Positions 25,908 through 34,797 are shown, numbered from the stretch's first letter. The stretch is 38,717 bases of DNA from Lachnospiraceae bacterium (GCA_017436865.1 JAFSCH010000112.1:1-38717); one strand, 5' to 3'. The notes: a model not told the origin generated them from the letters alone. Numbers and translations: made by a program.

Positions 25908-27133
25908 ATAACGATGAAAAAAACAAGGAATCTTTTGATACTGCGACAGAAGAAATATTCCAAGGTATACCCATTGACTTTATAGAAGAACGGTGTAGCG
26001 AAATACCGAAAAATATGGAAACGGAATTGGAAAGTGTTTTGTTAGAAAATCGCCTAGATGAATTTGTATCAAAATATAATGCAGAGTATAAAGTATTGTC
26101 GGAGAAAGAGATAGAACAGCAGATAGAAAATGATGATAGCGGGTTATTAATAAGTTATTGTGAACGTAATACCAATGAAAATGATATGTGGTTTATGTTT
26201 GAAGGATATCCGTTTATTATTATTCGGCATCCATTAGAAAGTGGAGAATATGTTTATTATGAATTTTTGCCAGAGGGATATTTGGAGGATTTTGCATATG
26301 TAATGAGGGCATTAGGAAAATGTGAAGAATATTTCTTTATCGAATGGGAAGGAATCGTATATCTAATTACAACTACGAAGCAAGAGGGGGAACGAATAGG
26401 AATAGCAACCTACTGTATGCACGGAAAATATTTATATGGATGGGCATTATATCAGGAAAGAATATCAGAGGATGAGATTGGAACGAGATATTTTAGTTAT
26501 TTGCCTCTAGGGGACAAACACTCTACCATGAAGTGGCCGGAATTAGAAATCTTGAAGGAAGAAAAACAAGAACTTACAAGTAATCCAATAGACACGTTTA
26601 TGTATAGTGAGTGGGTTGTTATTGAATATCTTGGCTGTCAGGTGGCGGAATTTGGAACAGTAATAAGTGACGAGGATAAAAAGGAGGCTGTTTTATTAGT
26701 AAATGGTCATTTTTTTAAAGTAGAAAAGGCATATAGAAATACTTTTGAAAGTTTAAGAATTAATTTTATAGAAGACAGTAGAAGCTTTGAAATGCCGGAA
26801 ACGTTGGAAAAAGAACTGGAAAAAGTACTGTTACAGAATAGCTTAGATGAATTTACAACAGTATATAATGCAAAACATAAGGAATTAACAAAGATAGAGA
26901 TTCAGCAATGTATAGCTGATGATAGTAGTGGAAAATTACAGGACTATGCAGAGCGTATAGCGAAAGAAGATGACAGATGGTATTCTTATTTCAAAGTCGA
27001 TATGATGAATACAGGGATTCCTGTTTATTTTAGTAAATACAATCTGATTCCATATACTTCACGTGATAAATGGACTATCCGTGCACAATTTTATCTTCGA
27101 GATGAGGAAAGACATGTTTTTTCGAGTATGTAG
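25805..27133 (+). CDS. Modular lipoprotein with internal module repeat, candidate immunity protein
   Basis: The 442-aa protein has a lipobox LFGC (Cys28). A module at about 65-217 (EIPKNMETELESVLLENRL, IRHPLESGEYVYYE, ATYCMHGKYLYGW) matches the middle of the 23837 lipoprotein. A shortened form of the EWxVxEYLG module lies at about 262-315 and a second partial copy of the first module at about 330-410 (EMPETLEKELEKVLLQNSL). The end HVFSSM is created by a 640-bp repeat, so the original C-terminus has been replaced. The patchwork suggests recombination among neighbouring genes. Confidence 0.55.
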   Translation: MFTVHRKKKKYIFCLMLVASFTFLLFGCANFSQIDNDEKNKESFDTATEEIFQGIPIDFIEERCSEIPKNMETELESVLLENRLDEFVSKYNAEYKVLSEKEIEQQIENDDSGLLISYCERNTNENDMWFMFEGYPFIIIRHPLESGEYVYYEFLPEGYLEDFAYVMRALGKCEEYFFIEWEGIVYLITTTKQEGERIGIATYCMHGKYLYGWALYQERISEDEIGTRYFSYLPLGDKHSTMKWPELEILKEEKQELTSNPIDTFMYSEWVVIEYLGCQVAEFGTVISDEDKKEAVLLVNGHFFKVEKAYRNTFESLRINFIEDSRSFEMPETLEKELEKVLLQNSLDEFTTVYNAKHKELTKIEIQQCIADDSSGKLQDYAERIAKEDDRWYSYFKVDMMNTGIPVYFSKYNLIPYTSRDKWTIRAQFYLRDEERHVFSSM

Positions 27134-27749
27134 ATTAATGAGAGATAAGGCGTTAGTGTTATATCACGAAGAGAGGTTTTTGAAGTATGTTCACAATACA
27201 TAGAGAAAAGAAAATGTATATATTTTGTTTAATATTAGTGGTAAGTATGACTTTTTTCTAGTTGGTTGTTCACATTTGTTTAAGGAAGAACCACAGTATG
27301 TTTCCTATGTAATAGAGAACATGGGAGAGGCAGAAAAGTTTTTCCAGGCAGAACAAATGAAATTAGGTATTCGAGAGGAAGATGAAACAACTTATTTGGA
27401 GATTACAACAGCACTTGATGAGATATATCTTTATCGTGATAGTAGTTATTTTGACAGATTATACAAGATTGAGAAAGAGGTTAGTTATGAAAACAGGGGA
27501 AAAATAGAAGAAGGACAGTTATTCATGGTAATATTGGACGATGAGTTGGCAGATATATGGATAGATGAAGAAGATGGAGTAACAAGTTTAACGTATTACC
27601 TTCCTGATTTTGATAAGATTGTATCTCGTTGGGGAGATACGATGTATGCGCAAACGATTGTTGAGTTATATATTTCACCTCAAGAAATGACAGAGTTATA
27701 TGAGACAGGACAGGAGATAGAGCAAAAGATTATAGAATTTTATGAGCAA
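27111..27749 (+). repeat. Direct repeat, copy B (639 bp)
   Basis: Near-identical to 23761-24400 and one base shorter because of a missing T. The offset between copies is 3350 bp before and 3349 bp after that base. It begins in the end of the 25805 gene and stops abruptly, joined to an unrelated gene tail. Confidence 0.9.
27187..27749 (+). pseudogene. Frameshifted, truncated copy of the 23837 lipoprotein gene
   Basis: The original start at 27187 gives MFTIHREKKMYIFCLILVVS, then MTFF and a stop at 27259-27261. The cause is six T at 27252-27257 where the intact copy has seven. Without the deletion the frame would continue through the duplicated domain. The 3' part is also lost, because the similarity ends at 27749. 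The apparent ORF that starts at a TTG at 27225 lacks a proper start and signal peptide. Confidence 0.85.
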
Positions 27750-27988
27750 ATAGAGGTAGCGGTCTTGTAAATCGTGAGGCAGACTCCAATGGACTTCGTA
27801 GCTCATTAGCAATACTGATTGTTGCAATAGCAGAAAATGATGATGAGAGAATAAGAAGTGTTCTGATGGAAGAAATATATAATCTTGACGGAGAAAAATT
27901 AGATGGTCTGGTACTGAGAAGAATGGATGAATATGAAATGCTAAGGTTTGGTGATTACGAGCGAGATTATACGCAACCTAAGAAGTAA
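27750..27988 (+). pseudogene. Orphan 3' end of an unrecognised gene
   Basis: An open frame without a start codon encodes about 77 residues, including SSLAILIVAIAENDDERIRS, and ends TQPKK followed by TAA at 27986. It begins exactly where the duplicated segment ends. It looks like the tail of a gene whose front was replaced by the duplication. No family is recognised. Confidence 0.6.
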
Positions 27989-28003
27989 TATGTGAGGTGT
28001 AAA

Positions 28004-28594
28004 ATGAGAAAAAAGTACAAGGTAATAATAGGCAGTTTGAGTGGTATCATATTTGTAGTAGTAATGATATTAGTTCAAATATTTCAGAGTAGTCTGAGAT
28101 ATGAAGAACTGGATATGGATAGGATAAGAGAAATGAGAGGGGATGAGCTCGTAGAAATTTTTAAAGGTGAATGGAGAGTAGATGAATATTTGGACTGGCA
28201 GGTTGCATGTACAGGAGAAATAATTGATGAAGAATACTATCGGAATATGGAATTACATGTCAAAGAAGTTGAAGAACAATATCTTGGTAAGGTGTTATCT
28301 GTTAATGAAGATAGTATCGAATATTTTGCTTCAAGAAATGATAGCAGATATGTATATGAAACATGGAGTTATTTGTTTGTTGCATATAGGCAGCCACTTG
28401 CGGTAGCTGAGGTATTACAAGAACCATATGTTGGTGCATATATTAAAATAAAAGATGTTGATGATTCTTTTGATATTATAATAGATGAAAATAGAAATGC
28501 AGTGATAGAGATAAGAGGTGTCTTTTTTAAAGCAACATGTACTGCAAAATCAACAGGAAAATCAACAGAAAAATCTGAAATTATTGAGTATTAG
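28004..28594 (+). CDS. Single-module membrane-anchored protein, candidate immunity protein
   Basis: The 196-aa protein has an N-terminal hydrophobic helix and then one module (about 30-175) with WRVDEYLDWQVACTGEI, QYLGKVLSVNEDSIEYF and YIKIKDVDDSF. The same order of motifs occurs in the middle of the 21709 protein and in short form in the 25805 lipoprotein. The ATG at 28004 is preferred to the GTG at 27992 because GTGAGGTG serves as ribosome site for the ATG. This may represent the ancestral free-standing form of the module. Confidence 0.6.
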   Translation: MRKKYKVIIGSLSGIIFVVVMILVQIFQSSLRYEELDMDRIREMRGDELVEIFKGEWRVDEYLDWQVACTGEIIDEEYYRNMELHVKEVEEQYLGKVLSVNEDSIEYFASRNDSRYVYETWSYLFVAYRQPLAVAEVLQEPYVGAYIKIKDVDDSFDIIIDENRNAVIEIRGVFFKATCTAKSTGKSTEKSEIIEY

Positions 28595-28604
28595 AGATAT
28601 GCGA

Positions 28605-28728
28605 CAAAGAGAGGAATTTTGAAATATGTTCACAGTACATAGAAAAAAGAAAAAGTATATGTTTTGTTTAATGTTAGTGGCAAGTTTTACTTTCCTCTTA
28701 TTCGGTTGCGCTAGTTTTTCACAGACGG
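28605..28728 (+). repeat. Repeated leader module, copy 2
   Basis: Second copy of the 124-bp ribosome site and signal-peptide segment, offset by 2821 bp from the copy at 25784. Few substitutions are seen. Confidence 0.85.
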
Positions 28729-29651
28729 AAGGTTCACAATATGTTGCTGATGCGCTAGAGAATGTGGACAAGACAGAAGATGCAGACATACATAGTAGAG
28801 AAATAGAACATTATGAGGATTTTTTGCGAGGAGAAGAATGTGCCTATGATGAAGGGTGGATGTTTGACATTGACCACGTTGTAAAGGGATCCGGATGTAC
28901 AAATGAAGGTGGAATATCAAAATATGCTTATTATGATTCAGATAAAGATGGGCAGTTAGAGTTGCATGTTCAGTCTTCGTATTTTTATTATATTTTGCAA
29001 TATAGAAATAATAGGTTGGAATTATTGAAAGCACTAGATATTGAAACAGGCTCAGATAAAATAGAATGGACAATAATACCAGAAGAAAAAGGAACAGAGA
29101 ATGTAGAAAATGACAATGATGCAATGGAACATTACGAAGCATTTTTAATGGGAAAAGAATGTGCTTATGATGGAGAAGAAACTTTTGACATTATCAGCTT
29201 TATTAGACCAACAAAGGAACCAGATAAGCACTATGCAACGCGATATACATATTTTGATTCAGATGAAGATGGACAGAGCGAATTACATATTCGGTCAGTG
29301 CGTCGTTATGAGATTATCACATATAGAAATGGTAGATTAGAGGTTTGGAAAACGCTGACAAGAGATTATGAATTATTGAATAATGGAGCGTTCTTGTGTA
29401 CAACTGCAATTAGTGCACCTGTAGTGTGGTGTTATACATACGTTGAATTAGATAATGAGGGAAATGAAATAGTAGAAGTAGGATTTTCTACATGTAATAC
29501 AAATCAAAATGAAGTATGTGATGATGAAGATGAGTATAGCTTTGAAGGTCAGGAAGTTACGATGAATGAATGGAATGAGCTCACGCAAGAATATTTTGAA
29601 ATCGGAACAGATGAAATAGAGTGGGTAACATTATTTGCGGAAACAGATTAG
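28626..29651 (+). CDS. Lipoprotein with two tandem DxDxDG-type domains
   Basis: The 341-aa protein has a lipobox LFGC (Cys28) encoded by the shared leader. Two tandem domains follow, each with HYExF(L)xGxECAYD, then a DSDKDGQLELH or DSDEDGQSELH loop like calcium-binding repeats, and a YRNxRLE motif. This type differs from the other modules in the island except for the shared leader and a weak similarity to the first domain of the 21709 protein. A role as an immunity protein is inferred only from position. Confidence 0.6.
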   Translation: MFTVHRKKKKYMFCLMLVASFTFLLFGCASFSQTEGSQYVADALENVDKTEDADIHSREIEHYEDFLRGEECAYDEGWMFDIDHVVKGSGCTNEGGISKYAYYDSDKDGQLELHVQSSYFYYILQYRNNRLELLKALDIETGSDKIEWTIIPEEKGTENVENDNDAMEHYEAFLMGKECAYDGEETFDIISFIRPTKEPDKHYATRYTYFDSDEDGQSELHIRSVRRYEIITYRNGRLEVWKTLTRDYELLNNGAFLCTTAISAPVVWCYTYVELDNEGNEIVEVGFSTCNTNQNEVCDDEDEYSFEGQEVTMNEWNELTQEYFEIGTDEIEWVTLFAETD

Positions 29652-29670
29652 TAGAGAAAGGAACAACACT

Positions 29671-30444
29671 ATGATTCAGTTAGTACCATTAATCAGTGAG
29701 GGGCACATACTAACCCGCCCCATTCTACAGGCATGGTCAGACCATGTGTTTTTGGTAGATGAGTATCTATATAAGGGATATGCAGATGGAATCCTTGCAG
29801 GCTGTGAATTGACGACCACAGAAGATACCATCGTACTGAATGAAGGACTGATGTTCTTCGAGAATCAGGTATTTCTGTTCAAGGAGCCAATGATGGTAAA
29901 GTATGAGCCGACCAATACAACGATGGTATTAAAGGTATGCTTTTCGAATGAAATGCGGGATGCCAGCTATCGTTACCGCGAGGTTGATTTGGTACTTTCC
30001 GAGCAGCTGACCTTGCAGAAGGGAGAACTGGAGCTATGTCGTTTCAAATTGCAGGAGGGAGCAAGGCTACGCTACCTGTATCAGGACTTTGAGGACAGAA
30101 ACACAGAATATGACACCTTGAATACCATACATACGCCATATACAGCAAAGGGAAGAAGTACGTTATCACCGGATATTACCAGAGGCTTTGCAAGAGAAAT
30201 GCTCGAACAGGAGAATATCTGTGACTTCGATGCTCTGTTCTGTTTACAGATATTGGCAGCAGACAAGCCGATAACGAAGGACGCATTGGTAAGCTACATA
30301 GAGCATAGAGAGAAGAAAAAACTCGAAGATACGTCCAATCTTCGAATATACTGCGAACTGTTACGAGTTCTGCAAAGAGAAAAAGGCATCCTAAAGCAGG
30401 AGGAAGTACAGAAAAAGAAGCAATGGAAGATTAAGGTTGATTGA
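29671..30444 (+). CDS. Conserved protein, possible baseplate component (257 aa)
   Basis: A soluble 257-aa protein starting at the ATG at 29671 with AAAGGA upstream. Its first 120 residues are beta-rich with HILTRPILQAWSDH, GYADGILAGCEL and GLMFFENQVFLFKEP, a pattern like tail or baseplate proteins that form a small beta barrel. The C-terminus is helical. The return to higher GC at this gene marks the end of the AT-rich island. The baseplate call is an inference from context and pattern, not a firm family match. Confidence 0.5.
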   Translation: MIQLVPLISEGHILTRPILQAWSDHVFLVDEYLYKGYADGILAGCELTTTEDTIVLNEGLMFFENQVFLFKEPMMVKYEPTNTTMVLKVCFSNEMRDASYRYREVDLVLSEQLTLQKGELELCRFKLQEGARLRYLYQDFEDRNTEYDTLNTIHTPYTAKGRSTLSPDITRGFAREMLEQENICDFDALFCLQILAADKPITKDALVSYIEHREKKKLEDTSNLRIYCELLRVLQREKGILKQEEVQKKKQWKIKVD

Positions 30445-30467
30445 TACGTAAGGTAAGGGAGAAGGCT

Positions 30468-31103
30468 ATGGGAAATGTAGATGAAGAAATCTTGAAGCAG
30501 CGAGAGGCAATGGAAGAGTTTGAAAGACAACGCTTTTCCAAGGAAACAATCGAAAAGGAAAAGCAGCAATCCATCTTTGATTCCGAGATAGAAATCAATA
30601 AGATACCTGTTAGATTTGCAGAGAGAAAGCTAATTGAAGATAAAATCAGCATATGGATGCCGGAGGACTTTGAGGCACTTTCGCAGGAAACGATAGATGC
30701 CATATATCTGCTGGGGAATAAGCCGGATATGGTCTTTGGCAACAGCTATCTTACCTTTTCAGTGGGCTTTCATTATACCGAGCATAAGGTTCCGAATGAA
30801 TATATGGGAGACTTCCTGAAAATCACAAAACTGATTTTAGAGAAGTCAGGACCAAAGGTAAAGATTATGGCAGAGAAGGTAAGACAGACAGGAAGACATA
30901 CCGTGTCCTGGCTGGAGCTGATATCTCATTCGGTTACGGATACCGTATACAACTATATGTTTTTTTCATCATTAGAGGACAGAGTGTTAATAGGCTTTAT
31001 CAACTTTAATATCAAGTATCAGGAAAGATACAGACCAATCGCAGAGGAAATGATACAGTCATTTCGTTTCCCGGATGATGAGAAGGAAAGCGGGGATGAG
31101 TAA
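30468..31103 (+). CDS. DcrB/Eag-like protein, possible Rhs/VgrG effector chaperone
   Basis: The 211-aa protein has a charged helix (about 1-45) and then a domain of about 150 residues with ISIWMPEDF, FGNSYLTFSVGF and a final IAEEMIQSFRF. This order resembles the DcrB/PsbP fold used by Eag chaperones, which hold the membrane helices of Rhs and other effectors before loading. It sits directly before the first VgrG-like gene (its TAA overlaps that gene's ATG) and upstream of the Rhs effector, which has a hydrophobic segment. The similarity is by pattern only. Confidence 0.5.
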   Translation: MGNVDEEILKQREAMEEFERQRFSKETIEKEKQQSIFDSEIEINKIPVRFAERKLIEDKISIWMPEDFEALSQETIDAIYLLGNKPDMVFGNSYLTFSVGFHYTEHKVPNEYMGDFLKITKLILEKSGPKVKIMAEKVRQTGRHTVSWLELISHSVTDTVYNYMFFSSLEDRVLIGFINFNIKYQERYRPIAEEMIQSFRFPDDEKESGDE

Positions 31104-32503
31104 TGGAAGTAATCTCTTATGAAAATATCAAAATCAGTGGTTTTCCGTTTCAAAAGCTGTTAACCCTACACATCATACATAATCCAAATGAACATGGATT
31201 CGCAGAGATAGAGGGGGAAATTGACCCGGAGCAGGCGCAGGGTATCGTGCAGCGTGCGGATGAGAAGATGGAAGTAGTCATTACAACGACAGCAGAGGGA
31301 CAGCCGCAAAAGCTGTTCTGCGGCTGTGTAAAGAGTCTGTCCATGCAGCAGGAGAATGCCTATAGCAGAATCAATCTACAGCTCTATACCACCAGCAGAC
31401 GTACCGATATCACGAAGGAAAACAGAACCTTTCAAAATACATCTAAGACCTATGGACAGATTATTTCTGAGGATATTTCCGCAAATGCAGACCTGCATAT
31501 GATGGTATCGGATAAGGCAATCGGACAGCTTATTATGAAATATAACGAAACAGATTGGGAATTCACGAAACGTATGGCATCACAACTGAAAGCACCGCTT
31601 GTGGCGGATATTTATTCTGCCAGAGCGCAGCTTTACATAGGACTACCGCCAGCAAGCAGAACCATTACGGCAGAAAGCGGTTCCTACTCCTATGGAAGTG
31701 ATGTATCAGCCTACGCACAAAATGCAGATGCCATGGTAGAGGACTTTGCAGGAGAACAGGTGGAGCTGGAGCAGTATGCATATATCGGAGATCAGATTTC
31801 CTTAAATGGCAAGAATAAGTTCATTAAGAGCGTATACGCCTATCTGGAGGATGGCATTATGCATATCCGATACGGCTTGCTGGCTGCGACGGCAATGGCA
31901 GCAGGCGGAAGCATGGCAGGAATTGCAGTACCCATGACAGAGAGCAAGGCATCCGGAAAAATGATGAAGGGTATCGTTCAGGCAATTGATAAGGATAAGG
32001 TACAGGTGCATTTAACAGATATTGATAAGGGATATGATAGTGGCGGAAACTGGTGGTTTCCTTTTTCAACAGCATATTCCTCCAGTGATGGAAGTGGCTG
32101 GTATTGTATGCCGGAAGAGGGAGATGAGGTGCGTGTATTTTTCCCTTCCGGTAAGGAAGGAGAGGCATTTGCGGCAAGCTCCGTATGCATGAATCCGCCA
32201 AGCAATCCGAAGCATAAGAGCTGGAAGGCTCCCGGAGGAAAGGAAATCCTTCTGACAGACGAAGGCATGTACATTATCGGAAAATCAGGCAAAATATACA
32301 TCAATCTTACCGATGAAAAAGGAATTGAGATACATTCAGATAAGGATATCTCGATTACATCGGATTCTAAGATTAGCGTAACCTCAGCAGATGAGGTACA
32401 TATCGTTGCGGAAAATGAGATTATGATTGGAACCGCAGAGGCATATATTGACCTTACCAAGAATACGGCAACACTGGCGGCAAGTGAGGTTCTGATTAAC
32501 TAA
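31103..32503 (+). CDS. vgrG: VgrG-like spike protein without effector domain
   Basis: The 466-aa protein follows the VgrG/gpD-gp5 plan. An N-terminal gp27-like part contains FQKLLTLHI and ETDWEFTKRMASQLKAP. From about residue 282 an OB-fold reads KMMKGIVQAIDKDKVQVHL and continues with WYCMPEEGDEVRVFFPSG, the typical exit of this domain. The last 80 residues form short beta repeats (KIYINLTDEKGIEIHS, DISITSDSKISVTS), like the three-sided spike. No extra domain follows. VgrG trimers cap the tube and carry PAAR tips. The ATG overlaps the stop codon of the gene before it. Confidence 0.85.
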   Translation: MEVISYENIKISGFPFQKLLTLHIIHNPNEHGFAEIEGEIDPEQAQGIVQRADEKMEVVITTTAEGQPQKLFCGCVKSLSMQQENAYSRINLQLYTTSRRTDITKENRTFQNTSKTYGQIISEDISANADLHMMVSDKAIGQLIMKYNETDWEFTKRMASQLKAPLVADIYSARAQLYIGLPPASRTITAESGSYSYGSDVSAYAQNADAMVEDFAGEQVELEQYAYIGDQISLNGKNKFIKSVYAYLEDGIMHIRYGLLAATAMAAGGSMAGIAVPMTESKASGKMMKGIVQAIDKDKVQVHLTDIDKGYDSGGNWWFPFSTAYSSSDGSGWYCMPEEGDEVRVFFPSGKEGEAFAASSVCMNPPSNPKHKSWKAPGGKEILLTDEGMYIIGKSGKIYINLTDEKGIEIHSDKDISITSDSKISVTSADEVHIVAENEIMIGTAEAYIDLTKNTATLAASEVLIN

Positions 32504-32515
32504 GAGGGGATACTT

Positions 32516-33538
32516 ATGGCAGAAACATACATTCAGATGTTTCAGGAGAAAATCTATCCTGAGGTCTTTTTGAAAATAGCAGAGGAAACGATAGAGCGGT
32601 TTGTAGAAAGAGAAGAACAGATTCTGGAGGAATGGAAAAAGGGAATAAAACAGTACATGGAACAGCTGGTGTCAATACAGAAAATGACACAGGACACTTC
32701 TGTTTCCGAGATAAATATATCATTCCTATATACCTCTCTATATGACGAAAAGCCTGTGTTCAGAATTGACAGCTATTGCGAAGGCGGGAGAGTAATGCAG
32801 GAAAGTATGCTGACAGCATATTTGCCGGCAGACTGGCTTGTTGCAGGAATGGACAAATTAGAGCAAATGCTTACCGAGCGGGCTGCAAGGGAAAGCATGA
32901 GAAGATATGTACGTGCGGCGGAGATAGAAACCTTAAAGCTTCGGGCAGTGAGAAGTCTTGTATACTATTTTGCATTACGTTTTAAGTATCTGATACAGGA
33001 TATGATTGATTTTAAATGCCTTGCACAGATTCAAAAATCTGACAGCTTTGTCATTCAGATAGGAGAATACATGGACTGGCAGAAGACTATCTATGCCATT
33101 TTTCCAGAGGTGGATATCTTCAACTGTGATAAGAAGACTGACCTTAGATTCCGAAACTTCCCGGCAATCTATTACAAGAATAAGCGGTTTGAAGGACTGA
33201 ACCTGACACAGGCAAGATTTCAGGACTGTACCTTTATGGAAAGCACGATTGAGAACTGTGTGATGAATGACTGCCTGTTTGAGAATTGTATCTTTGAGCA
33301 TGTGAAGCTTACCGATACCAAGATGTCAGGATGTCTGTTTCAGAACTGTACCTTCCGACAGGTGGATTTTGAAAATGACAGCTTCTATCAGGGAATGGAA
33401 CAGAGCACCGAGCCGGAATATTTTGAACCGGCAGAATTCTTCCGCTGCTCCTTCACGGACAGTAATTTCAGGGAATGCAGCCTGTCGCAGTGTATTATAA
33501 CGGATTGTGAAGGGCTTACCTCAGAAGAGGAGGTGTAA
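32516..33538 (+). CDS. Pentapeptide-like repeat protein of the cluster
   Basis: The 340-aa protein has a helical N-terminal 180 residues with no known motif. From about residue 225 it has a repeat every 5 residues with Cys/Phe inside (ARFQDCTFMESTIENCVMND, LFENCIFEHV, LFQNCTFRQVDFEN). Pentapeptide repeats form right-handed beta helices that bind proteins. The Cys-rich version is notable. It follows the VgrG gene by 12 bases, so it may bind the spike or a cargo protein. Confidence 0.7.
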   Translation: MAETYIQMFQEKIYPEVFLKIAEETIERFVEREEQILEEWKKGIKQYMEQLVSIQKMTQDTSVSEINISFLYTSLYDEKPVFRIDSYCEGGRVMQESMLTAYLPADWLVAGMDKLEQMLTERAARESMRRYVRAAEIETLKLRAVRSLVYYFALRFKYLIQDMIDFKCLAQIQKSDSFVIQIGEYMDWQKTIYAIFPEVDIFNCDKKTDLRFRNFPAIYYKNKRFEGLNLTQARFQDCTFMESTIENCVMNDCLFENCIFEHVKLTDTKMSGCLFQNCTFRQVDFENDSFYQGMEQSTEPEYFEPAEFFRCSFTDSNFRECSLSQCIITDCEGLTSEEEV

Positions 33539-33543
33539 AAGGG

Positions 33544-34071
33544 ATGGAATACTTTGAAATGACACAAAGCAAAAAGGTAGAAAATCCCATACAGCTTATG
33601 GGATTGGATTCACAGTTGTATACCTATGCCATGACAGAGAAAGACTTTGAAGCGTTAGAAAAGCTAAAGGTGGCTTATTTTAGTGGGCGTGAATATGAGG
33701 AAATCTGTGACATACTGCTCCAGCCGACCTATCTGATATCAGATGAACTGAAAAAACTCCTCGAGCTATATGAGAGAAAGACCCTGTTCAAGGGTGTGCA
33801 GATCTTTCCGACTGCGAAGGAGAGTAAGCAATATCCTATCTACTGGGTGCCTCAGTTCCCGGTACTTGATTGCATTCATAACAGCACCGTTAAGGGGGAT
33901 AATGGAATGCTGCAGAAGCTGGTATTAGATTCAAGGAAGATAGGCAACAGGCAGATATTCCGATTACCCGGATTTCTGGAATATAAGGTAATCGTATCCA
34001 TGCCCGTAGCAGAGAGTATTTTGCGAAGAAGATTCTATGGCGTTGGGTTTGAGAAGGTAGAGGTGAGATAG
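33544..34071 (+). CDS. Unknown small soluble protein (175 aa)
   Basis: The product has no membrane segment and no clear motif. A region with KGVQIFPT, PIYWVPQFPVLDCIH and the end KVIVSMPVAESILRRR could be compared with polymorphic-toxin immunity proteins of the Imm11 type, but the resemblance is weak. It is coupled with the next gene, since the next ATG follows the stop at once. Confidence 0.45.
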   Translation: MEYFEMTQSKKVENPIQLMGLDSQLYTYAMTEKDFEALEKLKVAYFSGREYEEICDILLQPTYLISDELKKLLELYERKTLFKGVQIFPTAKESKQYPIYWVPQFPVLDCIHNSTVKGDNGMLQKLVLDSRKIGNRQIFRLPGFLEYKVIVSMPVAESILRRRFYGVGFEKVEVR

Positions 34072-34797
34072 ATGGTAAAAAAGATAGTAGAGGGTTTTAT
34101 AGTAATAGTCAGCCTCATTGTTGCATTTTTTGTATATAAGGGGATAAACCCGGAACAATTTATTAAGCCGGATGACACACCTGTCATGTTGGGAGAGATT
34201 GATATCACGTCACAGACGTGCTACACAGGAAAGGCAGCAGGAAGTGATATTCCAAGACTGACAAGCAGTGAGGAACTAGAAGAACTGGTGGGGACAAGCT
34301 ATGTTACCGCACAGACAAGTGAGGTCATTTCCACAGGAGTCTATGGTATAAAGCCTTGGGTTGACCCATATGAGATTACGAAGGTGCGTAACGCAAAGGG
34401 AAGAATGGTAAGCAGCGGACGAAGAGCACCGGATGCAACAGATAACGCAGTACAGGCAGTGGAATATTATCAGGAATATTTTCTGATTAAGCTGCCCGAT
34501 GAGAGCTATATCTTGGCGCAGTTTGGCGATACCTGTAGAGAGAAGATAGAGAACGGAGAAAACATTACACTGCCAATCGGATTGAGAAAGGCAAACACAG
34601 ACACAGCAAGAAAATACTTAAAAGACATATGTGACAGCTATCAGGCAGATAATACATACACATTATATATGATTGATGATGAATGGCAGGAAGAGCATGA
34701 ATTTACCTTTATGCTCATGAAGTTAGGAATAGCAGCAGTTGTATTTATAGTACTCGCAGTAGGAGCACTTACTATATTTTATAAGGTCAGTGACTAG
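34072..34797 (+). CDS. Bitopic membrane protein of unknown function (241 aa)
   Basis: Two membrane helices (about 7-24 and 215-236) flank an outward domain of about 190 residues. No family is recognised. The protein could be an anchor or envelope part for the system, or a protective protein for the Rhs effector encoded next. The start follows the previous stop codon directly. Confidence 0.5.
   Translation: MVKKIVEGFIVIVSLIVAFFVYKGINPEQFIKPDDTPVMLGEIDITSQTCYTGKAAGSDIPRLTSSEELEELVGTSYVTAQTSEVISTGVYGIKPWVDPYEITKVRNAKGRMVSSGRRAPDATDNAVQAVEYYQEYFLIKLPDESYILAQFGDTCREKIENGENITLPIGLRKANTDTARKYLKDICDSYQADNTYTLYMIDDEWQEEHEFTFMLMKLGIAAVVFIVLAVGALTIFYKVSD

Noticed and set aside
27225-27770. Intact gene from a TTG start
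   Set aside because: Comparison with 23837 shows the true start at 27187 and a one-base deletion; the TTG lies inside the signal peptide region.
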